The position numbers and the translations under genes are program-made. Positions 11,847 to 20,648 of a stretch of DNA of 64,000 bases are shown piece after piece (the stretch's first letter is position 1; each line of letters opens with the position of its first letter). Location of the stretch: the NCBI RefSeq assembly GCF_026719705.1, contig NZ_JAPPRR010000001.1, forward strand, positions 1,713,255-1,777,254, written 5' to 3'. This DNA comes from Pseudokordiimonas caeni (GTDB lineage Bacteria > Pseudomonadota > Alphaproteobacteria > Sphingomonadales > Kordiimonadaceae). The notes under the pieces were generated by a model. It saw only the letters and a list, made by a program, of their open reading frames with translations. It was not told where the DNA came from and ran no database searches.

Positions 11847-13025
11847 ATGGCCGGGGTCAAGACACAGGTTGCAATCATCGGCGCCGGGCCAGCCGGTCTT
11901 CTTCTGGCGCATCTCCTGAAAGCCGAAGGTATCGATTGCATCGTCGTCGAGCGGGTCAGCGGCGACTATGTGCTTGGCCGCATCCGGGCAGGCGTTCTGG
12001 AACAGGTAACGATCGACCTGATGGAACGGCTTGGCCTCGATACCCGCATGCAGGCAGAAGGCCTGTATCACGAAGGCTTCAATCTTGCCGATGGCAAGCG
12101 CCTGATCCATATCGATATTGCGGGCCTGACCGGTAAGCGGGTCATGGTTTACGGCCAGACGGAACTCACCCGCGACCTGATGGATGCCGCGAGCCCGCGA
12201 GGCGTCGAGATCATCTATGAAGCTGCCAATGTGGCACTCCATGATATCGAAACCGACACACCGTACATCACCTACACAAAAGACGGCCTCAACCACCGGA
12301 TCAATGCCCGGTTCATCTGCGGCTGCGACGGGTTCCACGGCCCTTCCCGGCAGGCCATCCCGAAAAGCGCCGGAACGGCCTACGAGCGGGTCTATCCCTT
12401 CGGCTGGCTCGGCATCCTTGCTGACGTGCCGCCATGCGAGGCCGAACTTATCTATGCAAACCACGAACGTGGCTTTGCGCTCGCCTCGATGCGGTCGACA
12501 ACCCGCAGCCGCTATTATATCGATGTGCCGCTCAGTGAAACAGTCGATGACTGGCCGGATGAAAAGCTGTGGGACGAACTCGCCATTCGACTTGGCCCGG
12601 ACGCCGCAGCCCATATCACGCGGGGGCCTGCCCTTGAAAAGTCCGTCGCGCCGCTCCGGTCTTTCGTGTTTGAGCCGATGCGATACGGCAGCCTGATGCT
12701 GGCGGGAGACGCCGCCCATATCGTTCCGCCGACCGGCGCCAAAGGGCTCAATCTGGCTGCATCCGATGTTGCCTATCTGTCCGATGGGCTGATAGCTTAT
12801 TTCAACAGGCAGGACAGCACGCCGCTCGCCTCCTATTCCGAAAAGGCGCTTGCCCGTGTCTGGAAATCCGAACGCTTCTCCTGGTCCCTGACCCGGCTGA
12901 TGCATCGCTTCCCGGAAGACGGGTCTTTCGAACGTGCCATGCAAGTGGCAGAACTTGATTATATTGCCTCATCAAAAGCGGCGCAGACCGCCATCGCGGA
13001 GAATTATGTCGGCCTGCCGCTCTGA
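11847..13025 (+). CDS. pobA: 4-Hydroxybenzoate 3-monooxygenase
   Basis: PobA hydroxylates 4-hydroxybenzoate to protocatechuate with NADPH and O2 (EC 1.14.13.2). The 392-residue flavoprotein has the FAD-binding GAGPAG at 12-17, the RIRAGVLEQVTIDLMERLGL segment typical of PobA, and the second FAD motif GDAAHIVPPTGAKGLN with Asp288. It starts 2 bases past ligC, so 4-hydroxybenzoate oxidation is expressed with ring cleavage. In many bacteria pobA has its own AraC- or IclR-type regulator; here it appears to be simply part of the lig operon. Confidence 0.95.
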   Translation: MAGVKTQVAIIGAGPAGLLLAHLLKAEGIDCIVVERVSGDYVLGRIRAGVLEQVTIDLMERLGLDTRMQAEGLYHEGFNLADGKRLIHIDIAGLTGKRVMVYGQTELTRDLMDAASPRGVEIIYEAANVALHDIETDTPYITYTKDGLNHRINARFICGCDGFHGPSRQAIPKSAGTAYERVYPFGWLGILADVPPCEAELIYANHERGFALASMRSTTRSRYYIDVPLSETVDDWPDEKLWDELAIRLGPDAAAHITRGPALEKSVAPLRSFVFEPMRYGSLMLAGDAAHIVPPTGAKGLNLAASDVAYLSDGLIAYFNRQDSTPLASYSEKALARVWKSERFSWSLTRLMHRFPEDGSFERAMQVAELDYIASSKAAQTAIAENYVGLPL

Positions 13026-13037
13026 GAAAGGAACAGA

Positions 13038-14045
13038 ATGACCTCTCTTCCCATCCGCAAGATCGGCCCCTACCCCGTTTCCGCCATTGGCCTTGGCTGC
13101 ATGAACCTGAGCCACGCCTACGGCATTGCGCCGCCCGAGGCAGATGGAATCCGTCTGCTGAACCACGCGCTTGACGCGGGTGTCACCTTTTTCGATACCG
13201 CAGCACTTTATGGCATGGGCGCCAACGAGCGGCTGGTGGGCAAGGCCATCATGCACCGCAAGGCCGAGTTTACCCTCGCCAGCAAATGCGTGCTTGATGT
13301 CTATGATGGTAAACGCGGCCTCAATGGGCGGCCGGATGCCATCCTGAAAACACTCGATCAGGCGCTTGTCCGGCTCGGTACCGATCATATCGATCTTTAT
13401 TATCTGCACCGGCTGGACCGGAACGTACCGATCGAGGAATCGGTCGGCGCCCTTGCGCGCGCCAAGGAGGCCGGCAAGATCGGCGCCATCGGTGTATCCG
13501 AAATGTCGGCTCCGACCATCCGCCGCGCCCATGCGGAGCATCCGCTGGCAGCCGTACAAAGCGAATATTCGCCGTGGGTCAGGAATGTCGAGGTGGCGGT
13601 GCTGGATACCTGCCGGGAGCTTGGCATCGGCTTTGTCGCCTTTTCCACCGTTGCCCGGGGGTTTCTGGCCGGTGCCGTCAGTTCCCTCGATTTCGTGGAA
13701 GGTGATATCCGCACCAGCATGCCCCGCTTTCAGGAGCCGAATTTCACCCACAATCTGGCGCTTTTCGACCGCTTCAAGAAGGTGGCGATGGCGGCGGGCG
13801 TCACCCCGGCACAATTGTCACTCGCATGGGTATTGTCGCGCGGGGACCATATCGTGCCGATCCCCGGCACTCGCTCCATCGCTCATCTGGACGAGGACAT
13901 TGTTGCCGCGTCACTTAGCATCGATGCAGAGGCACTGGCAGCCGTGGACGATATCTTCGCGCCCGGTGCCGTCGCTGGCCCGCGCTATTCCCCCGCCATG
14001 CAGGCACAGATCGATACCGAACTGTTGCCGGAAGAAGAAGCATGA
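13038..14045 (+). CDS. Aldo/keto reductase
   Basis: This 335-residue (beta/alpha)8 protein is a member of the aldo/keto reductase superfamily. The catalytic tetrad is visible: Asp53 and Tyr58 (FFDTAALYG), Lys83 (LASKC), and the His of LYYLHRLDR near 118. The IPGTRSIAHLDED segment for NADPH binding is near 275. It is the last gene of the lig operon, 12 bases after pobA, and a bidirectional terminator follows. AKRs in aromatic clusters reduce aldehydes or ketones; here it might detoxify benzaldehyde-type intermediates. The substrate is not identifiable. Confidence 0.85.
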   Translation: MTSLPIRKIGPYPVSAIGLGCMNLSHAYGIAPPEADGIRLLNHALDAGVTFFDTAALYGMGANERLVGKAIMHRKAEFTLASKCVLDVYDGKRGLNGRPDAILKTLDQALVRLGTDHIDLYYLHRLDRNVPIEESVGALARAKEAGKIGAIGVSEMSAPTIRRAHAEHPLAAVQSEYSPWVRNVEVAVLDTCRELGIGFVAFSTVARGFLAGAVSSLDFVEGDIRTSMPRFQEPNFTHNLALFDRFKKVAMAAGVTPAQLSLAWVLSRGDHIVPIPGTRSIAHLDEDIVAASLSIDAEALAAVDDIFAPGAVAGPRYSPAMQAQIDTELLPEEEA

Positions 14046-14048
14046 AGT

Positions 14049-14084
14049 TGAAGGGGCCGACACCATCTGTGGGCCGGCCCCTTC
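14049..14084. terminator. Bidirectional terminator between lig and fer operons
   Basis: TGAAGGGGCCG (14049-14059) is perfectly complementary to CGGCCCCTTCA (14074-14084), with a 14-base loop. It sits in the 48-base gap between two convergent operons, so it probably ends both transcripts. T-runs are weak. Confidence 0.7.
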
Positions 14085-14093
14085 AGCCTCTGA

Positions 14094-16235
14094 CTATTCG
14101 GGCCTGACCATCATCAGCGCGTCAAGCGCAACTGCGCCTTCGCCCTCGGGATAGGCAACCACGGGATTGAGGTCGACTTCGGCAATCCTCGGCTCCGCCG
14201 CCATCAGCCGGCCAAGGCGGGAAATGATACCGGCAACGGCCCCGATATCCAGCCGCGGCGACCCCCGATAGCCTTCAAGAAGCGGCGCCATCCTGAGTTT
14301 GCCGAGCTCGGCAACGATCTCATCCAAGGGCAGGTCCGGCACCAGAAGGCGCGTGTCCTTCATGATTTCAGCGGTCACGCCGCCGACACCAACGAGTACG
14401 ACTGCCCCCCAGTCCGGATCGTTGCGGGCCCCGATGATCATTTCAAAGCCGCGCTTGCCCATTCCTTCGACGAGCACGCCATCCAGCCTGATCGACGCAT
14501 CATATGCTTTTACGCTTGCCTGCATCCGGGCCCAGGCCTCACGCACCGCCGCTACGCTTCCGCAATTCAGTTCCACCCCGCCAGCATCGCTTTTATGGCT
14601 GAGATCAGCGGACTGCGCCTTCAGCGCAACAGGGAACCCCAAACGTTCGGCAGCCGCGACCGCCTCTTCAACGGTCGAGGCAAACTGGCCGGCAGGGAAA
14701 GCGATGCCGTGGGGCTTCAGTATCTCCTTCGCCTTGTATTCCGGGATCACACCGCCTTCAGGCGGCAGCGCAGAAGACGGTACATGCGTGGCCAGTGCTT
14801 GCGCAAAGCTTCTGGCAGCCAGGTCATTCAACCGCTTCAATGCCCGGAAAACCCTTTCCGTTGACGGGAAATAGGGAATTCCCAACCGGCGAAGATCGGC
14901 AATGAAGGCGGCCGGAATATCGCCTCCTTCATCAAGCCCCGCAAATATCACAGGCTTTTGCGGCTTCAGTTCGGATACCGCCTTCAATATCGGCGGCAAC
15001 TTGATGCCCGAAGTCACAGGGTCTGTCTGAATGATGCCCACAACGATGCTGCCGAACCGGTCGTCATCAAAAAGTGCGGCGAGCGTGCGGAAATAGAGAT
15101 CGGGGTCAACGAGCCCTTGGGCGGTCAGATCCAAAGGATTGCTGACCTCGACAAATTCGGGGAGTGCCGCCCTCAAGGCTGGCGAGTCTGCTGCCGTGGC
15201 CTTTGGCAGGTCGACACCCAGCGTTTCGCACAGATCGTAGGTCAGCGCCTTGAAGGCGCCGGACTCGCCAAGTACAGCGGCGCCGCCTTTGGGCATTGCC
15301 GGGCAGCGCACGATGATCTCGGCAATGTCCGCCAGTTCCTCGAGTGTTTCGGCGAAGATGACCCCGGCCCGTTCCACCTTCGTGCGCATGACGGCATAAT
15401 CGCCCGCCAGCGCACCGGTGTGGGTCGCCGCAGACTCTCTCGCGGCACTGCTTTTACCGGGATGCAAGAGCACGATTGTCTTGCCGGCATCGCGGGCGCG
15501 GTGGGCAGCTGCCAGAAACCGCTGCGGTTTCCGGAACTGTTCCACCAGCATCACGATCACACGCGTGGCGGCATCGCCAACGAGATAATCGACATAATCT
15601 TCAACGCCGCTCGCCGCCTCATTCCCGGTGGAAACGGAGAAGGTGAGGCCAAGATCGCGGCTAGCTATCGTCGTGCCAAGGACCGCCGCCATGGCGCCGC
15701 TTTGCGACACGATACCGATCCCCGGCCGGTCACCGGGCGGCTTCGCCTTCGTCTCCACAAAGGTGAGCGGGATGCCATCGACATAATTGACAAGGCCAAG
15801 GCAGTTCGGGCCTTCAACGACCATGCCGGCGTCCCTTGCGATCCGCGCGATTTCGCGTTGCTCCGCCAGGCCTTCCTCGCCGCCTTCGGCAAAGCCGGCG
15901 GAAAAGATGACCACTGACCCGACCTTGGCGGCCGCGAGCGCCTTCATGCTGTCAAGAACGGCCGCACGCGGGATGGCGAGCACAGCGGCATCCACCCCGG
16001 ACGGCAGCTGATCGATCGAGGCAAGACAGGGACGACCGTTGATTTCGTCCCTTTTCGGATTGATCAGGTGGATATCGCCCGCGAACCCGTTGTTATCGAG
16101 ATTGGCGAGAACGGATGCCCCAAGCGCCCCGCGCTTTTCCGATGCCCCGACAATCACCACGGATCGCGGCCTGAGGAGGCGCTCGACCGCAGCGCGCGGC
16201 AACGCATCCTGTTCGAACTCTGAAATTTCAGGCAT
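14094..16235 (-). CDS. ferA: Feruloyl-CoA synthetase, ADP-forming acyl-CoA synthetase family
   Basis: The 713-residue protein belongs to the NDP-forming acyl-CoA synthetase family. Its N-terminal CoA-binding domain (PRSVVIVGASEKRGALG near 27), a succinyl-CoA-ligase-like core and a C-terminal ATP-grasp domain (EYKAKEILKPHGI near 500 onward) all lie in one chain. Sphingobium SYK-6 FerA, the enzyme that activates ferulate, p-coumarate and related cinnamates, is of this unusual type rather than AMP-forming. I assign ferA because the next upstream gene is the matching hydratase-lyase. The start is the ATG at 16235, 4 bases past the ferB stop; a longer start would overlap ferB. Family certain, substrate inferred from context. 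Confidence 0.85.
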   Translation of the reverse strand: MPEISEFEQDALPRAAVERLLRPRSVVIVGASEKRGALGASVLANLDNNGFAGDIHLINPKRDEINGRPCLASIDQLPSGVDAAVLAIPRAAVLDSMKALAAAKVGSVVIFSAGFAEGGEEGLAEQREIARIARDAGMVVEGPNCLGLVNYVDGIPLTFVETKAKPPGDRPGIGIVSQSGAMAAVLGTTIASRDLGLTFSVSTGNEAASGVEDYVDYLVGDAATRVIVMLVEQFRKPQRFLAAAHRARDAGKTIVLLHPGKSSAARESAATHTGALAGDYAVMRTKVERAGVIFAETLEELADIAEIIVRCPAMPKGGAAVLGESGAFKALTYDLCETLGVDLPKATAADSPALRAALPEFVEVSNPLDLTAQGLVDPDLYFRTLAALFDDDRFGSIVVGIIQTDPVTSGIKLPPILKAVSELKPQKPVIFAGLDEGGDIPAAFIADLRRLGIPYFPSTERVFRALKRLNDLAARSFAQALATHVPSSALPPEGGVIPEYKAKEILKPHGIAFPAGQFASTVEEAVAAAERLGFPVALKAQSADLSHKSDAGGVELNCGSVAAVREAWARMQASVKAYDASIRLDGVLVEGMGKRGFEMIIGARNDPDWGAVVLVGVGGVTAEIMKDTRLLVPDLPLDEIVAELGKLRMAPLLEGYRGSPRLDIGAVAGIISRLGRLMAAEPRIAEVDLNPVVAYPEGEGAVALDALMMVRPE

Positions 16236-16239
16236 GCGG

Positions 16240-17070
16240 TTACCTGTTTTTATCGTAAGCGCCGAGGCCGGGCTTGTATGACTTTTCATCGATGAACTGA
16301 CGAATCCCTTCCTTGCGGCCTTCGTTGTCGAAGCTGTTGGCAGCTTCCTGGGCACGAACAAGGAAATCCTCGGCATTATCGTAGGTCATTTCACGAACCC
16401 GGCGAATGGCATCCTTGGTGGCCTTCAGCGCGACCGGGTTTTTCCCAAGTAGCACCTTGGCAACCTCGGTGACCCGCGCCTTCAGGTTCGAAAGCGGCAG
16501 CGCCTCGTTCACCAATCCCCATTCGGCGGCCGTCTTGCCGTCGATATTCTCGCCCATCATGGCGTGGTACATGGCGCGGCGGAAGGAGACGAGCTCGGCA
16601 ATCACTTTCGAGGCGCCGCCACCCGGCAGGATGCCCCAGTTGATTTCCGACAGGCCGAACTGGGCTTCCTCGGCCGCAAAGGCGAGGTCACAGGCAAAGA
16701 GCGGGCCGTAGCCGCCGCCGAAGCACCAGCCGTTGACCATGGCGATAGTCGGCTTCTGGTACCAGCGCAGACGGCGCCACCAGCCGTAGGATTCCCGCTG
16801 GGCATTCCGCACGGCACCAAGGCCTTTGGCCTCGTTCTCCCGGAAATATTCCTTCAGGTCCATGCCCGCGCTCCAGGCCGTTCCTTCGCCGGTCAGGACA
16901 AGCACGCCCACGTCATCGCGGAATTCCAGATCATCCAGCACCCGCATCATCTGGCGATTGAGTTTCGGGCTCATACAATTGCGTTTCTCGGGGCGATTGA
17001 AGCTCACCCACGCGATGCCGTCCTCGATGGTAACGGCGACTGTGTCTTCTTCCAGACGTTCGGTTGTCAT
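16240..17070 (-). CDS. ferB: Feruloyl-CoA hydratase-lyase (hydroxycinnamoyl-CoA hydratase/aldolase)
   Basis: This crotonase-family enzyme hydrates feruloyl-CoA and cleaves off acetyl-CoA, releasing vanillin. The 276-residue protein has the family pattern WVSFNRPEKRNCMSP, the oxyanion-hole segments SAGMDLKEYF and NGWCFGGGYGPLF, the catalytic region FGLSEINWGILPGGG, and the WWRRLRWYQKPT stretch characteristic of hydroxycinnamoyl-CoA hydratase-lyases. The ATG at 17070 follows CCAAGGAG at good spacing. It lies between the vanillin dehydrogenase gene and ferA on the same strand. Confidence 0.93.
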   Translation of the reverse strand: MTTERLEEDTVAVTIEDGIAWVSFNRPEKRNCMSPKLNRQMMRVLDDLEFRDDVGVLVLTGEGTAWSAGMDLKEYFRENEAKGLGAVRNAQRESYGWWRRLRWYQKPTIAMVNGWCFGGGYGPLFACDLAFAAEEAQFGLSEINWGILPGGGASKVIAELVSFRRAMYHAMMGENIDGKTAAEWGLVNEALPLSNLKARVTEVAKVLLGKNPVALKATKDAIRRVREMTYDNAEDFLVRAQEAANSFDNEGRKEGIRQFIDEKSYKPGLGAYDKNR

Positions 17071-17096
17071 TGTTTCAACTCCTTGGAAATCTTTGA

Positions 17097-18515
17097 TCAA
17101 ATGGGGAAATGGCCGGGTTGGGTTTCAACCGTGACCCAGCGAAGTTCTGTGAAGGCATCAATGCCTGCCTTGCCGCCAAAACGGCCATAGCCGGAGGCTT
17201 TGGTACCACCGAAAGGCATCTGCGCCTCGTCGTGCACGGTCGGCCCGTTGACGTGGCAGATGCCGGATTTTATCTGGCGCGCAACCCGGAGCCCGCGTGA
17301 CGTATCGCGGGTGAAGACCGAAGCACTGAGGCCATATTCGGTGTCGTTGGCAAGCTCCACGGCGTGCGCCTCATCACGGGCACGCACCACTGCAACAACC
17401 GGCCCGAAGCTCTCCTCCCGGAACAGCCGCATCGCAGGCGTCACCTTGTCGACGACATGGGCGGGCATGATTACGCCGTTTGCAGCTCCGCCGTTGGCAA
17501 GCGAGGCACCTGCGGCCACCGCATCGTCGATCAATGACTGAACATGCCGGACCGTTTTCAGGTCGACCACGGCACCAAGGGGCGTTTTCCCTTCGCGCGG
17601 GTCACCCGCTGCCATGGTGGCGACCTTCGCCTTGAATTTCTCGACAAAGGCATCGGCAACCGCATCGACAACAATCAGGCGTTCCGTCGACATGCAAATC
17701 TGGCCCTGATTCATGAACGCCCCGAAGGCTGCCGCCTTCACGGCTTCGTCCAGATCGGCATCCTCCAGCACGATCAGGGGGGCCTTGCCGCCAAGTTCCA
17801 GAAGCACGGGCTTCAGATTTTCGGCCGCCCGCTTCGCGACAATGCGGCCGACAGCGGTAGAGCCGGTGAAATTGATGCGCCGGACCCCCGGATGGTCGAT
17901 CAGGGTGCCAACCACTTCGCCAGCGTCCGCCGGCGCGTTGGTGACGATATTGACAGTGCCGTCCGGCAATCCGGCTTCGGCGAAAGCATCGATGATAAGG
18001 CTGTGGGTCCGCGGGCACACCTCGGAAGCCTTGAGGATCACACTGTTGCCGCAGGCAAGCGGCACGGCAATCGCCCGCACCCCGAGGATGATCGGCGCGT
18101 TCCAGGGTGCGATACCAAGCACGACCCCTGCAGGCTCCCGCAGGGCCATGGCGATACAGCCCGGCTTGTCGGACGGGATCACCTCGCCCGAAATCTGGGT
18201 CGTCAGCGCGGCGGCCTCGCGTACCATGCTACTGGCGAGCATCAGGTTGAACCGTGCCCAGCCCTCGGTAGCGCCAATCTCGCCCATCATCGCATCGACA
18301 AAGTCGTTTGCACGAGCATCGAGGGCTGCAGCCGCCTTCATCAGGAAGCCGCGGCGGGCGTTGGGGCCAAGGGTGCTCCATACCGGAAAGGCTTTTGCTG
18401 CCTTGTCGGCAACAGCGCCCGCCTCTGTGGCTGTCATCGCCTGAGCGGTGGTCGCCACCTCATTGGTGACGGGGTTGCGGCGCTCGAACGTCCTGGTCGC
18501 GCTTGTCTGTGTCAT
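17097..18515 (-). CDS. vdh: Vanillin (aromatic aldehyde) dehydrogenase
   Basis: The 472-residue NAD(P)-dependent aldehyde dehydrogenase has the general base Glu240 (LELGGKAPL) and the nucleophile Cys274 (NQGQICMS), and ends in the usual oligomerisation segment. Vdh enzymes oxidise vanillin, 4-hydroxybenzaldehyde and related aldehydes to the acids. Here it directly follows the feruloyl-CoA lyase step and supplies vanillate to VanA. I start at 18515 because CTGGAGGGG stands 8 bases before that ATG; the longer frame would translate through the ribosome site. In sphingomonads the equivalent is called LigV. Confidence 0.9.
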   Translation of the reverse strand: MTQTSATRTFERRNPVTNEVATTAQAMTATEAGAVADKAAKAFPVWSTLGPNARRGFLMKAAAALDARANDFVDAMMGEIGATEGWARFNLMLASSMVREAAALTTQISGEVIPSDKPGCIAMALREPAGVVLGIAPWNAPIILGVRAIAVPLACGNSVILKASEVCPRTHSLIIDAFAEAGLPDGTVNIVTNAPADAGEVVGTLIDHPGVRRINFTGSTAVGRIVAKRAAENLKPVLLELGGKAPLIVLEDADLDEAVKAAAFGAFMNQGQICMSTERLIVVDAVADAFVEKFKAKVATMAAGDPREGKTPLGAVVDLKTVRHVQSLIDDAVAAGASLANGGAANGVIMPAHVVDKVTPAMRLFREESFGPVVAVVRARDEAHAVELANDTEYGLSASVFTRDTSRGLRVARQIKSGICHVNGPTVHDEAQMPFGGTKASGYGRFGGKAGIDAFTELRWVTVETQPGHFPI

Positions 18516-18567
18516 GTCGGTCCCCTCCAGGATCAATGTCTATTCTGTTGACGCAATGCTTGGTGTT

Positions 18568-19890
18568 TCATGGATCGGTGGATTGCCGGGCCGGCCGCAG
18601 GGCAAATATCGCGGCGGCGGCGATGAGCGACCCTGCCGCCATCGCGACAGAAACGCCTCCAAGGCCATAACCCAGCGTGAAAAGAAGCCCGGCAATCACA
18701 GGCCCGAGTGCTGCACCGCCACGGCCAATGCCGATGATGAGGCCGGTTCCCCCGGCCCTCAGCGAAGCCGGATAAGCCTGCGCGATCAGCGCATAGAGGC
18801 CAACGACGCCGGCGTTGGTGCAAAAGCCCACGACAGCGGCAACGAACGACAGGCCCGCAAGTTCGCTCTGCCCCAGCCCGAAATAAATCACCGCCAGAAC
18901 CGATGCCGCCATCGCGCCGATCACCAGCAACCGCGTACTGATCCGCAAGCTGAAAATGCCAAGAAGGAAAGCCCCGGCGAGGCCGCCGATATTGGCCGCC
19001 ACGAGCACGGCGCCCGCTTCCGAAGGTGCATAGCCCATATCGACAACGATCTTCGGGATCCATTTCAGGATGAAATAGAAGGTCATGATGTGGGTGAAAT
19101 AAGCGAGCGTCAGCAGGATTGTCGGGCCGGCATAGGCACCGGAGAACAATGCCGTCACACCGCCGCGCTGGTTCGCGCTCGCCTGCGGCGGCGCCAACCG
19201 TGTCACGGTGGCATGGCCAAGCCGCTTCAGCACCGCATTGATGCGCGCAATCGGACGTTCCTGCTGCTTCTTCTGCATCAGATAGTCGATGGACTCCGGC
19301 AGCAGGAACCATGTCAGCGGCAACATCAAAGCCGTCATGATCGTGCCAAGCACGAAGACGTCCCGCCAGTTGCCATCCACGAGCAGCATGGAGGCGAGCG
19401 CACCGCCAACGATGGCGCCGATCGGGTAACCCGCAGCCATCGCGGTAACCGCAAAACTCCGCCAGCGATCATTCGCGAACTCTGCTGCCATCGCATTCGT
19501 GCTGGCCAGCATGCCGCCAATGCCCACGCCGGTTATCAGCCGGACAATCGACAGCATCAGGATACTGGTGGTGAAAATCGCACTGCCCATCCCGATGGTC
19601 ATGATCACGAGACAGATCAGAATGGTCGGGCGGCGACCTATGCGGTCGGCAAAATGCCCGAGGGTGATCGATCCGACGGACATGCCGAACAATTCCATCG
19701 ACAGCACAAGGCCAAGGGCCGCGCGGTCAATTCCCCACTCCGCCGCAATCCCCGGTGACGCAAAACTGATCGACAGAACGTCAAAACCATCAAGCGCTGT
19801 CAGCAGAACACAAAGCACCACGACAACGACCTGCATGCCCTTCATCGGCGACCTGGCAAGCACCGATCTCGGATCTTCATCGAAACTCAT
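18568..19890 (-). CDS. MFS permease of the aromatic acid:H+ symporter (AAHS) family
   Basis: The 440-residue protein has twelve predicted membrane segments. It carries the AAHS marks LTALDGFDVLSISFA in the first helix (DGFD at 34-37, needed for transport in PcaK) and GHFADRIGRRP (78-88) in the loop between helices 2 and 3. It is the promoter-proximal gene of the permease-vdh-ferB-ferA operon, so it probably imports ferulate, p-coumarate or vanillate. Exact specificity cannot be told from the sequence. Confidence 0.9.
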   Translation of the reverse strand: MSFDEDPRSVLARSPMKGMQVVVVVLCVLLTALDGFDVLSISFASPGIAAEWGIDRAALGLVLSMELFGMSVGSITLGHFADRIGRRPTILICLVIMTIGMGSAIFTTSILMLSIVRLITGVGIGGMLASTNAMAAEFANDRWRSFAVTAMAAGYPIGAIVGGALASMLLVDGNWRDVFVLGTIMTALMLPLTWFLLPESIDYLMQKKQQERPIARINAVLKRLGHATVTRLAPPQASANQRGGVTALFSGAYAGPTILLTLAYFTHIMTFYFILKWIPKIVVDMGYAPSEAGAVLVAANIGGLAGAFLLGIFSLRISTRLLVIGAMAASVLAVIYFGLGQSELAGLSFVAAVVGFCTNAGVVGLYALIAQAYPASLRAGGTGLIIGIGRGGAALGPVIAGLLFTLGYGLGGVSVAMAAGSLIAAAAIFALRPARQSTDP

Positions 19891-19952
19891 AAGTTATCCC
19901 CAACAGCAGGCACCGGCGCGGCCGCACACCTGTCTTTCCCATCCCGACTCAA

Positions 19953-19981
19953 TTAGTATGCTTATGATACAATTGTGTCAA
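19953..19981 (-). promoter_or_regulatory. Promoter and MarR operator of the permease-vdh-ferB-ferA operon
   Basis: On the minus strand TTGACA (19976-19981) is followed after exactly 17 bases by TACTAA (19953-19958), a near-consensus sigma-70 promoter. Between them lies TGACACAATTGTATCA (19965-19980), a 16-base palindrome with one mismatched pair. A repressor there would block RNA polymerase. In SYK-6 the MarR protein FerC represses ferBA and is released by feruloyl-CoA-type thioesters; the adjacent MarR gene is the likely repressor here. Confidence 0.78.
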
Positions 19982-20032
19982 CATACATAACCGATCTGCA
20001 ACTATAGCCATATTTTCAAGGCTTTACTGGCT

Positions 20033-20485
20033 TCAGGCCTTCGGCTTGCTACGAACCGATGTCCGTACCTTGCTCAGCAAACGACGAAGCTCTGCCCGCT
20101 CGTCGGCACTCAGATCGCCGAAGGCGTGCTGGTCGTGAAGCGCCGTCGCCTGCTCCACCTTTTCCTGCAACACGAGGCCGGCGGGCGTCATGTGAAGCGC
20201 ATTGCTGCGGCGGTCCCGCCCCGGCCTTCTTTCGACAGCGCCAAGGGCGACAAGCTGGTCGACAAGCTTCATTGTGCTGGCCCGGTTGACCCCGAGCGCA
20301 CGCCCGAGCGCCACCTGGTCGCATCCTTCATGCAGCGCCACATAGAAAAGCGCCGTTGCCCTCGCGGGCGTCAGGCCATGCTCCGCCAGCTCCGCCGACA
20401 GAAGCGCCATGGTCGCCACATCGGTCTGGTGCAGTTGATAGCCAAGCCGCTTTGCAATGATGCCTAGTGAAGTTACGCCACTCAT
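20033..20485 (-). CDS. MarR-family regulator, FerC-like
   Basis: The 150-residue protein has a winged HTH of about 55-110 (LGRALGVNRASTMKLVDQLVALGAVERRPGRDRRSNALHMTPAG) and flanking dimerisation helices. This is standard MarR architecture. It is immediately upstream of the fer operon on the same strand, with a strong promoter and palindrome in between. By analogy with FerC it should repress the ferulate genes until a hydroxycinnamoyl-CoA thioester binds. The analogy is contextual. Confidence 0.85.
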   Translation of the reverse strand: MSGVTSLGIIAKRLGYQLHQTDVATMALLSAELAEHGLTPARATALFYVALHEGCDQVALGRALGVNRASTMKLVDQLVALGAVERRPGRDRRSNALHMTPAGLVLQEKVEQATALHDQHAFGDLSADERAELRRLLSKVRTSVRSKPKA

Positions 20486-20590
20486 ATTCTTGCCGGATCA
20501 AGTTGAAACCAAGCCCTGAACCTATGGACAATTGATGGCATGAACAAGTTTGAAATTGCGCCCTTGCGTGCACCGCTTCCCTTGTTCTCA

Positions 20591-20630
20591 AAGATCGGGA
20601 TTGCTGCCCTTTCGGGCAGATCCCGATCTT
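20591..20630 (-). terminator. Terminator of the TonB receptor gene
   Basis: AAGATCGGGAT plus CTGCCC on the left pairs with GGGCAG plus ATCCCGATCTT on the right, with a 2-base bulge and a TTTC loop. It is a 17-bp stem immediately beyond the stop codon of the receptor at 20649 and before the MarR gene. Confidence 0.75.
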
Positions 20631-20648
20631 TGATCCTTAGCCCTGCCG

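Noticed and set aside
14958-15917. Plus-strand open frame of about 319 codons, and a similar one at 17544-18551
   Set aside because: Both are mirror frames of ferA and vdh and lack any recognisable motif.
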